64,000 bases of DNA, from the NCBI RefSeq assembly GCF_963675165.1, contig NC_087388.1, positions 62,001 through 126,000 of the forward strand, in the 5' to 3' direction. A program made the translations under genes and the position numbers. A model generated the notes under the pieces. That model was not told where the DNA came from and did not search any database. It worked only from the letters and a program-made list of their open reading frames with translations. Of the stretch, positions 19,668 through 42,850 are shown in pieces (position 1 is the first letter of the stretch; each line of letters begins with the position of its first letter). This DNA comes from Halichondria panicea. Lineage: Eukaryota; Porifera; Demospongiae; Suberitida; Halichondriidae.

Positions 19668-20333
19668 ATGGGAGGAATGGAGTGTCTGATTGGGATCCAG
19701 TGTGACTCGTTCACCATCCTAGCCCACGACAACTTCGCAGGGCGTAGCATTCTAGCTATGAAGCAAGATCAAGACAAGCTCTTCAAATTAGATGATAATG
19801 TCGGAATAGTTGTCTGTGGAGAAGCTGGAGACACTGTTTACTTTGGAGAGTACGTTCAGAAAAACATTGCTCTGTATCGCACAAGAAATGGCTATTCTCT
19901 GAGCATCGAATCAACGGCACACTTCACTCGCAATGAGCTAGCCGAGTCTCTTCGAAGCCGACGTCCGTTTGTTGTCAATTTATTGCTGGGAGGCTTTGAT
20001 TCAAAGGAGTCTAAATCCTATCTCTATTGGATGGACTACCTTGGAACACTTGGCACTGTGCCGTACGGTGCTCAAGGCTATGGCTCCAACTTTGTCCTGG
20101 GCCTGCTCGATCGTTACCATCGTTCCAACATGACCGTGGCCGAGGGGGTGGAGCTTCTGGAGAAATGCGTCAAAGAAATTCAGAAAAGATTGATTATTAA
20201 TTTGCCGTCGTTTTCGTATTATGTCATCGATTCGAATGGATTTTCTGAGAAGAGAACAATCACTGCATCAGCTGGCAGTGGTGAGGGAGCAGTGCCCTCC
20301 AGCTCAGTCAGTGAGGTTGCTATGATGTCTTGA
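19668..20333 (+). CDS. PSMB2: PSMB2, proteasome subunit beta type-2 (beta4)
   Basis: Intronless. The first ATG in a good context is 19668 (MGGMECLIGIQCDSFTILAH); 19677 is the alternative. The frame follows human PSMB2 throughout: VCGEAGDTVYFGEYVQKNIA, FTRNELAESLRSRRPFVVNL, YWMDYLGTLGTVPYGAQGYG and VELLEKCVKEIQKRLIINLP. As in all beta4 subunits there is no propeptide and no N-terminal catalytic threonine, so it is a structural ring subunit. The Ser/Gly/Ala-rich tail adds about 20 residues beyond the usual 201. Confidence 0.95.
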   Translation: MGGMECLIGIQCDSFTILAHDNFAGRSILAMKQDQDKLFKLDDNVGIVVCGEAGDTVYFGEYVQKNIALYRTRNGYSLSIESTAHFTRNELAESLRSRRPFVVNLLLGGFDSKESKSYLYWMDYLGTLGTVPYGAQGYGSNFVLGLLDRYHRSNMTVAEGVELLEKCVKEIQKRLIINLPSFSYYVIDSNGFSEKRTITASAGSGEGAVPSSSVSEVAMMS

Positions 20334-20684
20334 ACAATTCAAACTATACATTATAATTATATAGGATACTTAGTTTATATACAACTATATTATAATGTAT
20401 GCTATCATGCATGTTCAAAGTTACGACAAGTGTCTTTATTTGCTTTATTGTTGCATATATAATCAGTCATGACTTGTGACTGACTTATTGTATATACAAT
20501 ATTCATGCAACATTTTTTCATCAGATGATGTCACATTGACTATATATATTGATAACTCAACCTCGACTGATTACAAATTATAATGACAATCAATGCAAAC
20601 CATAATTAATTAGCACAAACATAAACATGTACATTTCGGATAATTTGAACAACAACAATTGAATAACAACAACAGACGCACACT
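20334..20684. other. AT-rich convergent intergenic region
   Basis: No coding signal. It is AT-rich sequence holding the 3' ends of PSMB2 (+) and the DOK-like gene (-); poly(A) signals cannot be assigned with certainty. Confidence 0.5.
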
Positions 20685-23600
20685 TTATTGTGAGCCAGGC
20701 TTTGGCTTTGGTTTAGGAGCTGTGGGAGGTCTACTCTGTGGGGGGGAGTATCTACTAGCTGTGGGGGGTCTACTCTGTGGGGGGGAGTATCTACTAGCGT
20801 GAACTGTGGCTCGATGCCGTGGTGCCGGGGGAGGGGGAGAGGACTCTTCAAGCGATCGCCCTCTGTGGAGTCCACTGACTGCTTTCTCTTCATTTGGCAA
20901 GGCTACTCCATTAGACTTGTACCTCCTAGGAGCTACTCCCGGTGCTGGAGGAAGCTTCACTGTACCATCGTTGTTCACATTCACGTATTTGTGTTTGACA
21001 CTACGTTGCGGTGGTATGGGTGAGGATGTCGGTGATTTGTCATCTTGTGAGGACGAGCGACTGTAGCTTGCTCTCTCAGCTGCAGTCACCTTCAACACAT
21101 GGTTCTCATAGCCAGGGGGTGGGCCTGAAACTTCCTTTTTTGGCGATACTTTAATCTCGTCATCGACAGCGCTATAAATTGCATCGTCAGCTGTTTGTTC
21201 CTCATCGAACTCCATCATTTCATAGCCACGAACTCGAGTCTTTCCTCCATTTTTCAACGTCTTTTCCAAATCTTCACCGAGTAGAGTGCCATATGGATCG
21301 AATGCAGGGCCTAGTCGGCCATACTCTTCTGTTTGCGGTGTTGCTACTTTAGGAGAGGTTTCTCTACTTCTGTTTAGTCGGCCATACTCCTCAGATTGGT
21401 AGCCCCCAACTGTCCCTGCTCCATGTCCAAGTCGGCCATACTCCTCAGGTTGATGGCCCACAGTAGGTGTTGTCACAGCATGTTCAAGTCGGCCATACTC
21501 CTCTGGTTGATAGCCCACAGTAGGTGTTGTCACAGCATGTCCAAGTCGGCCATACTCCTCAGGTTGATGGCCCACAGTAGGTGTTGTCACAGCATGTTCA
21601 AGTCGGCCATACTCCTCAGGTTGATGGCCACTAGCTCCAGTATTGGTGGGGGCACCATGGCCTAAATGTCCATACTCCTCATCGAGGTACGTCGGTGGCT
21701 TGTTAGTGTGAACGAGCTTGCCATACTCCTGCCGTGTAGGACTGTCTGACAAGAAGTGGTTCAGCTGTCCATAAGGTTCCCTGGGCGGTGATGTCCGATT
21801 GTGTACTGAAGGTGGTCTCGATTTTGTCTTAGCACTTTTATCGACTTGTGAATATATGGGTGGTGTTAGTTCCCTCGCTCCTCGTGGGAGGGGAGGGGAG
21901 GGTTTTCGTCTGACCCCTGGTTCGTTAGTGGAGGGACCACCAGGGACTTCCTCGTAACCCCCACGAGTGGGAGGGGAGGGTTTCCGTCTGACCCCTGGTT
22001 TGTTAGGAGCAAGACCACCAGGGACTTCCTCGTAACCCCCACGTCTAGGAGGGGAGGGTTTCCGTCTTACCCCTGGCTCGTTAGGAGCAGGACCATCAGG
22101 GACTTCCTCGTAACCCCCACGTCTAGGAGGAGAGGGTTGCTGCTGTCTGGACACAGTGTCTGGGTCTTCGTACACACTGAGAGCATTGTGCCTGGGGATG
22201 TTCTCAGCAAGACTAGTGCGCAGTCGATGTACATTCTCACTGTGCTCTAGTAGATCAGGCATTCCATCAATAGACTCCGGGGCAGGGGGGAGGGGCCTTG
22301 TGGGAGGCTGTAAAGAAAGAAAGGAAACATTAATATAATACATGTACAGTACAACTTCAAAGCCAGTATTACTCTTTGATGCCGACGTGTACACAAGCTT
22401 TGTAAGCAAACAGAAAACAACACTATGCATTTGGGGGGGGGGGACACAAGGGATGTAACAATCATCCCACACTTTGATTCTAAGAATGTTCAAAAGGTGA
22501 TTGTAAACCAGCTTCATGTATCAATAGTTGTACTGACTGTATGACATTGTTCCAGCAGCTCACAGGTATGTAGTGATGTAATGATATCATGAATGAGGCA
22601 ACATATGCACACAGTGATGATATAGCTGTTACAGTCATCATTGAGTTACACTATTGTATGAAATGTGATGCAGTTCCTGTACTACAGTAAGGTATGGTGT
22701 ACATACGTCAGTGAACTGTGTGATATATTACACAATGGACCTTGTACTATATACACATGCATCAGCTGGACCTTGTACTCTACGCATGACACGAGCAGGG
22801 GAATACTTGTATAGACTGGCCGTCCAGACAACAACACTGACTTACCCTACTACTGCCACTGCTGCTGGCACTAGCTCCAGTCTGACGTGGTGATTTTTTG
22901 GACTTGAGTCTTGCCACCAGTGTCTCTATAGCGTGCGTGATCTGTACACTCAGAGGGCTGTTGAAGTGGAACTCCCCAACTCCAGTAGCACTGCGGCTGT
23001 GTGTGTGTGTGAGGTGTGAGGGTGTGAGTGTGTGGGTGGAGGATTAGCGGGAGTAATTGCATCATTAGCTAGTAAGTACATATTTAGGAGAAATCAAAAA
23101 ATAAACAACTTTTTTTAGTCCAAATACCATCAAAGTGCACACACCTTCCTGTGTATATGGTCAGCACAGTTTTCTTGGCCTTGAATGATCTTATGTGAGA
23201 CAGCTTCCACTTGACCACCTCCTCCTGTGTGTTGAGTGTCCACACTACCAGGTAGCCCTCCGCTAACTCCAAGTAGGCGGGGCCATGATATTCAAGCCGC
23301 TCTGATTGGTAGAGCTCCACCTGATAGTGCAGACTGCTCGCTGAATGTGTGTGTGTGTGTGTGTGTGTGTGGGCGAGTGAGCAATTGAAATTGAATAACA
23401 TTTCCCTTGTAAGGACAGAGGGTTAGTATTGAGTGAAGCATGTCTTATCCTCCCTAAGGGAATCACTGATTAGAGAGCCATGCATTCTGAGCATGGCAGT
23501 CATCAGGTACCAAGCTACTGAGCATGGCAGTCATTACTGGTACCAAGCTACTGAGCATGGCAGTCATCACTGGTACCAAGCTACTGAGCATGGCAGTCAT

Positions 23601-25529
23601 CACTGGTACCAAGCTACTGAGCATGGCAGTCATCACTGGTACCAAGCTACTGAGCATGGCAGTCATTACTGGTACCAAGCTACTGAGCATGGCAGTCATC
23701 ACTGGTACCAAGCTACTGAGCATGGCAGTCATCACTGGTACCAAGCTACTGAGCATGGCAGTCATCACTGGTACCAAGCTACTGAGCATGGCAGTCATCA
23801 CTGGTACCAAGCTACTGAGCATAGTTAATGAGTGCACTGTTTAAACTGTGAGCTAAATATGGCACAAGAGACACAGCTTGTCCAAACACATACACAGGAT
23901 GTATGATAAGTTAGTCAGGTACTAATACGGAGAAAGATCATCAGAGCGTTGTCAGAACCAGATGCAGACAGATTGAGCTAGCAAATGGAGCGAAACGGCT
24001 CGTCTTAAATCACAAACGATTGTGTGTATCATTTTCCTGAGTCAATTCAGCTTCACATGATAAAAGACCTCACTGTTATTACTATTCATCATGTACACTA
24101 TATAAGGTTATGACACACACAGCAATGTTGATGCTTATATAGCGTAAACATGATAGGGTGGAGCAGGCAACTAAGTGGTAGAATGCACACAAATTACAAA
24201 TATAATAGAAGTTTGAGTACCACCTTCCTGCAGTAGAGCTAGTACACACGCTGGCTGTATCCATAGCAACAAAGGTATACTGTTGAACAGTTTGAGTACC
24301 ACCTTCCTGCAGTAGAGCTAGTACACACGCTGGCTGTATCCATAGCAACAAAGGTATACTGTTGAACAGTTTGAGTACCACCTTCCTGCAGTAGAGCTAG
24401 TACACACGCTGGCTGTATCCATAGCAACAAAGGTATACTGTTGAACAGTTTGAGTACCACCTTCCTGCAGTAGAGCTAGTGCACACGCTGTATCAATAGC
24501 AACAAAGGTGTACTATTGAACAGTTTGAGTACCACCTTCCTGCAGTAGAGCTAGTACACACGCTGTATCAATAGCAACAAAGGTGTACTATTGAACAGCT
24601 TGCTTGTACTATCACACACAAGATGAACTAAAGCACTAATTCACACGGCTCTGTCCTATATAGGGCATCAAGAAGCTCCACAGTGCTCCACAACCACATG
24701 CATGGCTTCCTCATCCATGGTGGACATGCTACCCAAACCAGCAAAGTGCAGGTAATCAGTGATTTGTTGGATCAACTCTGAGCATAATAACACGCTGACA
24801 ACAGACTAGCAGTGCATACACATACAAACACCATCAGACTCAACATAGTGAAAGCCCTTTCTACATGATTGTATATATACGGCCTAGTGTATTTATGTAC
24901 ACCAAGTTAAGCACTTGTGGCTTGCAAGATACCAGTAATATATTTCCAAGCGCCTACACGACCTAAGCCTCACCTCCATGCATGCCTTTATTGAATAGCA
25001 CTGCATTGAAGCATGCCACCCACTCTTCAGCTTCATCCATGGTCTTAGCTTCAAACAAACACGCTCCACCATCATCCAGCTCCAGACAGAAACACACTCG
25101 ATTGTCGTTCAAGATAGTCACACTGAGTGTTGAGGATAAGTCAACCGTCCACTTTGGAGGACCCATTTCTGAATATTTCCGATCATTTTGGTAGAAGTCG
25201 AGGAATTTCTCGGCTCCACTGGGCGCTCTGAACACAACATACAACTCCTTGTACGATGTCTTGGGCTGAGATGGGTGTGAGGGAGTAAGCTACAGTCAAC
25301 TACACATGTACATGAAATCTACATGAAATGCTGTACAAATACATGATTTTTACAAGCCCACTACAAGATGCCAACGAGCTAACACAGCTAGCCATGTACA
25401 TGTGTCTCAGTCAGCTAGCTAGCTCATACTGCTCACCCCTTGTGTAACGGTGACTGCACTACGTCCCTTTATCCTTGAGGCCTTGTACTTGAGGCAGCCC
25501 TTCTTGACAGTGTCCGGGTGAGCTTGCAT
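20685..25529 (-). CDS. DOK-like adaptor with PH, IRS-type PTB and expanded tyrosine-motif tail
   Basis: Exons: 25437-25529 (MQAHPDTVKKGCLKYKASRI), 24974-25264 (rest of the PH domain: YKELYVVFRAPSGAEKFLDF, AKTMDEAEEWVACFNAVLF), about 23145-23341 (PTB: YQVELYQSERLEYHG, LNTQEEVVKWKLSHIRSF), about 22870-22998 (GVGEFHFNSPLSVQITHAIE, PTB end) and a large exon 20685-22307. The tail holds three repeats of RKPSPPRRGGYEEVPGG type and six of an about 18-residue EEYGRLGHAVTTPTVGHQP type, giving about ten near-identical tyrosine sites plus many PxxP motifs. Family knowledge: DOK proteins dock on activated tyrosine kinases and recruit RasGAP, Nck or Crk. PH and PTB exons join in phase 1. A DOK-like neighbour lies head to head at 26080. 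Confidence 0.85.
23487..23825. repeat. 33-bp minisatellite, about 10 copies (DOK-like gene intron)
   Basis: GAGCATGGCAGTCATCACTG followed by GTACCAAGCTACT is repeated with period 33 from 23520 to 23817, preceded by a 3-bp-shorter copy. Because 33 is a multiple of three, several frames stay open; these are not genes. Confidence 0.95.
24211..24600. repeat. 79-bp tandem repeat, 5 copies (DOK-like gene intron)
   Basis: GTTTGAGTACCACCTTCCTG occurs at 24211, 24290, 24369, 24448 and 24523 (periods 79, 79, 79, 75). The last two copies share a small deletion, so the array expanded stepwise. Confidence 0.92.
24668..24777 (-). CDS. Possible alternative 3'-terminal exon of the DOK-like gene (PH-only isoform)
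   Basis: In the intron between the PH and PTB exons, an acceptor ATTATGCTCAG precedes a 36-codon open frame in the phase (1) required by the PH exon donor at 24974. The joined product would run GMHGELIQQITDYLHFAGLG and end VVVEHCGAS at TGA 24668. Skipping it joins the PH and PTB exons in frame as well. It could be chance; no poly(A) signal is obvious nearby. Confidence 0.35.
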
Positions 25530-26079
25530 TGCGACAGTTAATAATAGAAAGCAGTTGAATAGTTAATTGTACTTTGTTGTTATGTCTTTTATATTCATGT
25601 GTAGTTTACTTCCTAAGCCCAGCCACGCCCCTTGCAGTGTTAGCCACGCCCCCAAACATCACATCTCGTGAGTGTGTGTATCTTATCAACAACGAAAGAA
25701 GCTGCACTCAAGCACGACTAGACTCAAGCAAGCAAGCAATCAGAGTAGACTAACTTACATGCAAAGATATATAAGACAAGTGAGTGAACCTGCTACTAGA
25801 TACTCACAGAAATCTCTACTGATTTAGATCTGATCCTTATATAAATTCCATGTAAAAGTGTTGGTTTTTACTGCCAGACACCTAGACACAGCTATAACCA
25901 AAGGTTAGGCTATCTCTAATGCTAATAGAGATGGCTCTGTTTCTAGCTTGACTAGCTGAGCTTTGCTCGTAATAAAAAGCTTGTGGCTATAAAACTAAAC
26001 CACATTAATTTTTGTTAGAACATGCAGTCAGCATTGTGTGTGTCCTGATCCCCTGTACAGAGAGAGCAGTGACTAAGAG
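25530..26079. promoter_or_regulatory. Head-to-head promoter of the two DOK-like genes
   Basis: 550 bp between divergent start codons. Two direct AGCCACGCCCC elements lie at about 25620 and 25645. No TATA box is clear. Confidence 0.5.
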
Positions 26080-29000
26080 ATGAGTCTAGACAATGAGATC
26101 ATTCGGAGGGGCTACTTCAATATCGTGAGGAACCCTCGGGATGGCGTGGTGAGTGTTGGTGTCCAGTCAAGCATATAGTATGTCTTCTTATTGAATTACT
26201 CTTAGAATAGGAAGCTCATACGCTTAGTGGGTACGAGGCAGTATAACGGTCAAGCATCATTTGTTAGGAAGCTCATGTACGCTTAGTGGGTACAAAGGTC
26301 AAGCATCATTTGTTGAGTTTTCATAAATTGTTATTGGATACTTTACATCTCTTTAATGCCCTCACAGCGTGTGTATAGTGTGATGTGTGTGATGTGTGTG
26401 GTGTGTGGTGTGTGGTGTGTGTGGTGTGTGATGTGTGTGATGTGTGTGATGTGTGTGGTGTGTGGTGTGTGTGTTGTGTGTGGCCCCCTATAGATATCTG
26501 CTTGTAGTAATTAAACTGCTATAGAGCTGGACATGATGGTGGGCATGATGGTGAGTGCTCTAGAGATGGTTTTATTAGTGGTGGTTGTGCAAGTCAAGAA
26601 TCCTTACACACACATGTACTGACTCACTCTTGTCGGTGGGTTAGCTTTACACACTTTATATAAACACACGTGAGACTTGCACTTTCTGCATTGGAAACAT
26701 GAAACTCTTAACTTGTGCTGGCTGTAATAACTATTATATTATGTTGAAAGTGAGTGTAAGCACTGTACAATGTGTAATAATTATACTATTGAAACTTGAT
26801 GGTTTGAACTCTTTCAGCTGCCATAACTTGAATTCCATGGTTAATAAATTTTATGATTTTCTGAAAGAGATCTTTAAAATGATGCCATCAAAGTTCATAT
26901 TTGAGAGATAAAAGTATTTGCCAATTTGGCAATACCATGAATAATAGCCCATGGTCCAAGGCCGAAAAATGACAAATTATGGCCCCGATGAAATTTTAGA
27001 TTGAAACACATCATTTGACTTTCTAAGCTTTCAGAAAACGATAAAACTTTTGACATTGGATCAATTATGGCTGTTGAAAAATGTTCAACTACCACCCACC
27101 CCCTCTGTTTAACTACACCCCCACCCCCTCTGTTCAACTACACCCCTCCTCCCTGCAGTTACGGCCACTCAACCAGATGTCGTCCAAACGTCAGTGGGTG
27201 GTGCTTCGTAAGGCAGCCCGAGGCAAACCCACCTCCCTGGAACTATACAAGAGTGAGGACCAGACGCAGGCCCCTCTCAGAACAATACCATTGGATCGCA
27301 GTGTACGTGTGTTTACAGGCTATAACTTAGCTTTCTTTTATTCCCACATTTCAGCTGTCTTTGAGATAGTCTTGTGACATTGCAGTCATGCGTTCATTAG
27401 TAGCTGGATTGTATTTGGAAACTGTTACTGCGTCTATTATAATTATCCTTATGTATACTAATACCCCCCAACACAAGTACTAAGCTCCTCCTACATGTAC
27501 CACACCCACTAACAGGGTTTCAAGAATATCCACAGAGATGAGCACAAGAAGGCCTTCATTCTCAACCTCAACGATGAGGTGTGTTTGTTCCAGTGCACCT
27601 CTCGTGCGGACATGGATGATTGGTCTAGAGATATAGAGACGTATGGAGAGCCAAGGTCCGGGGGTGGAGGAGGTGTGTCAGTGGGTGGGCCTGCTGAGAG
27701 GCGCTCTCTACACGCAACCAATAGCAACGGGTTCGATGACTTTAATGGTGAGACTAGTACCAGTAGAAAAATTCATATTATATGTTACAAAAAATTGAAG
27801 CTAGCTAGGACATTATTTTATTACCTGCGCTCCCACAGGTAACAAATAGATGGTGTACGTGTACTCTGACCTGTCACATGACTGTGTGTATGTGCAATGT
27901 ATCCAGATGTGACGTTATGTCTACAGTTGACATTTCTCATTCTTGTGTGATGTATTGTTTCAGTTCTGTATACCTCATTGAGACACACCCACACACACAC
28001 ACACACACCACATCCACAGGAATTCCAGATGATGAAACTTTTCCTGTCAGACTCCGCAAGTCCAACACGATTGTATTCTCTGGGCCATGCTTATTGGAGG
28101 TATTGAAGGACTTCGAGAACAACAAGTTCCACATTGCACTGTTCACCAAGGAGGAGGCCCCTAGGCTAATCGTCAAGTGGCAAATAGACCACGTCCGTCA
28201 GTACGGATCACATCAGTCAGCTTTTAAGTTTGAGTCTGGAAGGCAAGTGTAGTGTGTGTGTGTGCGTGGGAGGGGTTGTGTGTGTGTACGTGGTGTGGGT
28301 GTGTGTACAGGAAGGCAAGTGTATTCATGCATAAATACGTACATGTGTATTCACTCAAACATTCATTGTATCTGGTACACACTGGTATTGTTAGACTACA
28401 GCTCAGTTTCATGTGTATTATTCTTTTGCCATTCAACATAACGAACACTGAAAGCTGTAAAATCATGACTGTTTATAATCTATTGTTGTTGCTAAGCCAC
28501 ACCCCCACAGGAAGTCCTCTACGGGTGTGGATTGGTTCATCCTGGACACAGAAGCTGGCTCAGCAGTCAAGATACACAGATCTGTAGACTACTGGGCCAA
28601 GCACATCGTGGAGCAAGTCAGCAACCTTCCCGGGGCCCCTGTACATGTGGTGGGTGGGTGGGGCTGTTTCAGCTAGGTGGTAACTTGACTGCCCATAACT
28701 TGAGTCAATACTAAAATGTGCATTTAGTAGCTCTCTTTTTTAGAGCTACAAGATAGTGTGTGTTTTTCAATGATTGGCTTTCAGGCCTAAGTATTGGTTA
28801 CTTACAGTGTAGCTAGGTCAATGTTATGGCCCAGATTGTGTGTTAAATATCCACCTTTGACCCCATGCACTGCAGGGCCCCTCCAGAGCTGGCACCCTCC
28901 CTGGCTCTGCCATCGTATCCCCTCAGAGCACGATGAAGAACAGCTCCTCCAGTGTCCCACGCTCTGGTGGTGTCCCCCCAAGCCCCACTAGTCCTGGTAG

Positions 29001-29711
29001 CGTTGGTGGTGGAGGGATCTACCAGCCACTGGGGGCTAGAGACAGGGCTGACCTCTACGCTACTCCAGGACTACCGGTCAGTGGCAGCTTCTCTACTAAA
29101 TGTGTGCCATCTTTAAGATGTGTTTTGTGTCCAGAATATAGTTAGTGTATTGTACTAGTGACGATGTGTGTGAGCCACTCTATGCATGTACAATAGAAGG
29201 AAGTTGGTATGTGGGAGTTCCTTTGAATGAATGGGAAGTCATTCCTGTGTCAGTATCATACAAGTGTGTGTACTGACAAGTCTTGCACTAGCTTCCTCAT
29301 CATTATACATCTATGTATCATTCGCTCAATGTAGTTAGTTCCTGCATTTGCATTAGTTCAGGAACTGCATGTTACAGTTGTTATACTCTGTCTCTCCAGG
29401 AGGACAAAAACAAATCGTTGGGGAAGCCGTCCCGACCCCCCAAGGTATCAGAACCTCGTGCTCCCCCCACCGCTAGCCTACCCCCTGGTACCAGAAGCCT
29501 CTACCAACCCCTCGCCCCTGTACCCAGCACATACAATGGTGGTAGTTTGTACGAGGACTTGAATAAAGTAACAAGAGATGCTCCCAAAAATAACGATCGT
29601 TTCAAAGTGCCGAGTCGCCCGGGGCAACGGGATCCTACGTACATGGGCCTGAACCCGCACACACAGGTGGCCTCCGAGGTGTACATGGGACTGGATGAAG
29701 CAAGATCCTGA
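26080..29711 (+). CDS. Second DOK-like adaptor (PH, PTB, tyrosine tail)
   Basis: Exon 1 starts at 26080 (MSLDNEIIRRGYFNIVRNPR). The PH domain continues at 27159 (MSSKRQWVVLRKAARGKPTS) and about 27516 (GFKNIHRDEHKKAFILNLND, ending in the C-terminal helix ADMDDWSRDIETYGEP). The PTB domain spans from about 28021 (FPVRLRKSNTIVFSGPCLLE, LIVKWQIDHVRQYG) through 28511 (GVDWFILDTEAGSAVKIHRS, VDYWAKHIVEQVSNLP). The tail contains IYQPLG, LYEDLN, TYMGLN and VYMGLD, typical SH2-binding tyrosines, and ends DEARS at 29711. The PTB is split by a GC-AG intron (donor AAG|GCAAGT at 28243). Its tail lacks the long tyrosine repeats of the neighbour. The pair probably arose by inverted duplication long ago. Confidence 0.85.
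26805..27158. repeat. Family A palindromic repeat ending at a splice acceptor (DOK-like gene)
   Basis: One unit runs from CTTTCAGCTGCCATAACTTG to GGCTGTTGAAAAATGTTCAA, followed by three short GTTTAACTACACCCCC-like copies. The last of these (GTTCAACTACACCCCTCCTC) directly precedes CCTGCAG and the exon at 27159, so repeat sequence supplies the pyrimidine tract. Confidence 0.85.
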
Positions 29712-30304
29712 ACTCACACTCTCTCATGCAATTCTTTGTACGTATATAATTATAATTATATGTCATTTGTTGTGTTCATTCATGTGTGTGTGTGTGTGTG
29801 TAGTACAGATAGCATCAAGACGTACAGTTGAACTATTTTAATTCACTATAATAATTATGATATTAATTGCATGCATGTTACTGTACTTTATTGTCCTGCA
29901 CAAGTTTCATGATGTGTGTACATCAAATGTACTTATTATAATTTATGTCAAATAAATACTACATGTATATAGAATGGGTAAGTCCCACATAAATTTTATT
30001 TGCATATTACTTTAGCAACATGTGTTGACAGTTAATTGGGTAGCACAACAAATTTATAACAGCATTGTGATGATTATTATTATGGAATAAGGAAATTAAA
30101 TAATGTACAATTTATAAATAAGGAACTAAGTAGCTTTACAAATTATGTCATTAGTAGAATCAATTAAAGATTAAAGTAAAGATAATTAAAAGTAACTCGA
30201 AGTAATTATTATTATTATAGCACATGTAGTGAATCTGTACCAACAAATTATTCAGCACTCAAAGAGTTAATCACGCAAGAGGTAATCAGCAGCAAAGAGG
30301 TTAA
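29712..30304. other. AT-rich convergent intergenic region
   Basis: No gene. AATAAATAC at about 29951 is a plausible poly(A) signal for the plus-strand DOK-like gene. The short direct repeats GTTAATCACGCAAGAGGTAA and GAGGTTAATCACC lie next to the stop of the BAR-like gene. Confidence 0.5.
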
Positions 30305-42467
<12,163 letters not shown>

Positions 42468-42850
42468 GGCTACTATGGAGGGTTGGTTATTATTGAGACA
42501 GCGGATTTGATGTTCCTCCTTCTTTAGAATTGAGTTTTCCAGTGTTTCCAGTACATCGCTTGATAGATTAACGGTGAAGTCTAGATGGTATATATAGAGC
42601 TAGTATAATACTTGTACTACTTACAAACGTCGATAGTTAGTTTATAGCTAGTTACAGCACAGCTACTACTTGTCTTGTCTTGTCTTGATTGAACTCGTGG
42701 GATGGCCACATTAGCATGAGTGGGAGGGGCTGCTGCACATGACGATTATTCATTGATGTCCATGTTTTTATTTATGGGAAAGTTTAATATAAAACACATA
42801 GCATGCATACATGGATTAAACAACACTTGTATATTTATATGGAATACAAC
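42468..42850. other. Intergenic region between BAR-like gene start and LPCAT 3' end
   Basis: This is the presumptive 5' flank of the BAR-like gene (both genes are on the minus strand). It contains TTGTCTTGTCTTGTCTTG at about 42668 and no coding signal. Confidence 0.5.

Noticed and set aside
23433-23837. Repeated 11-residue frames on both strands
   Set aside because: A 33-bp unit keeps all frames open by arithmetic; it lies in an intron.
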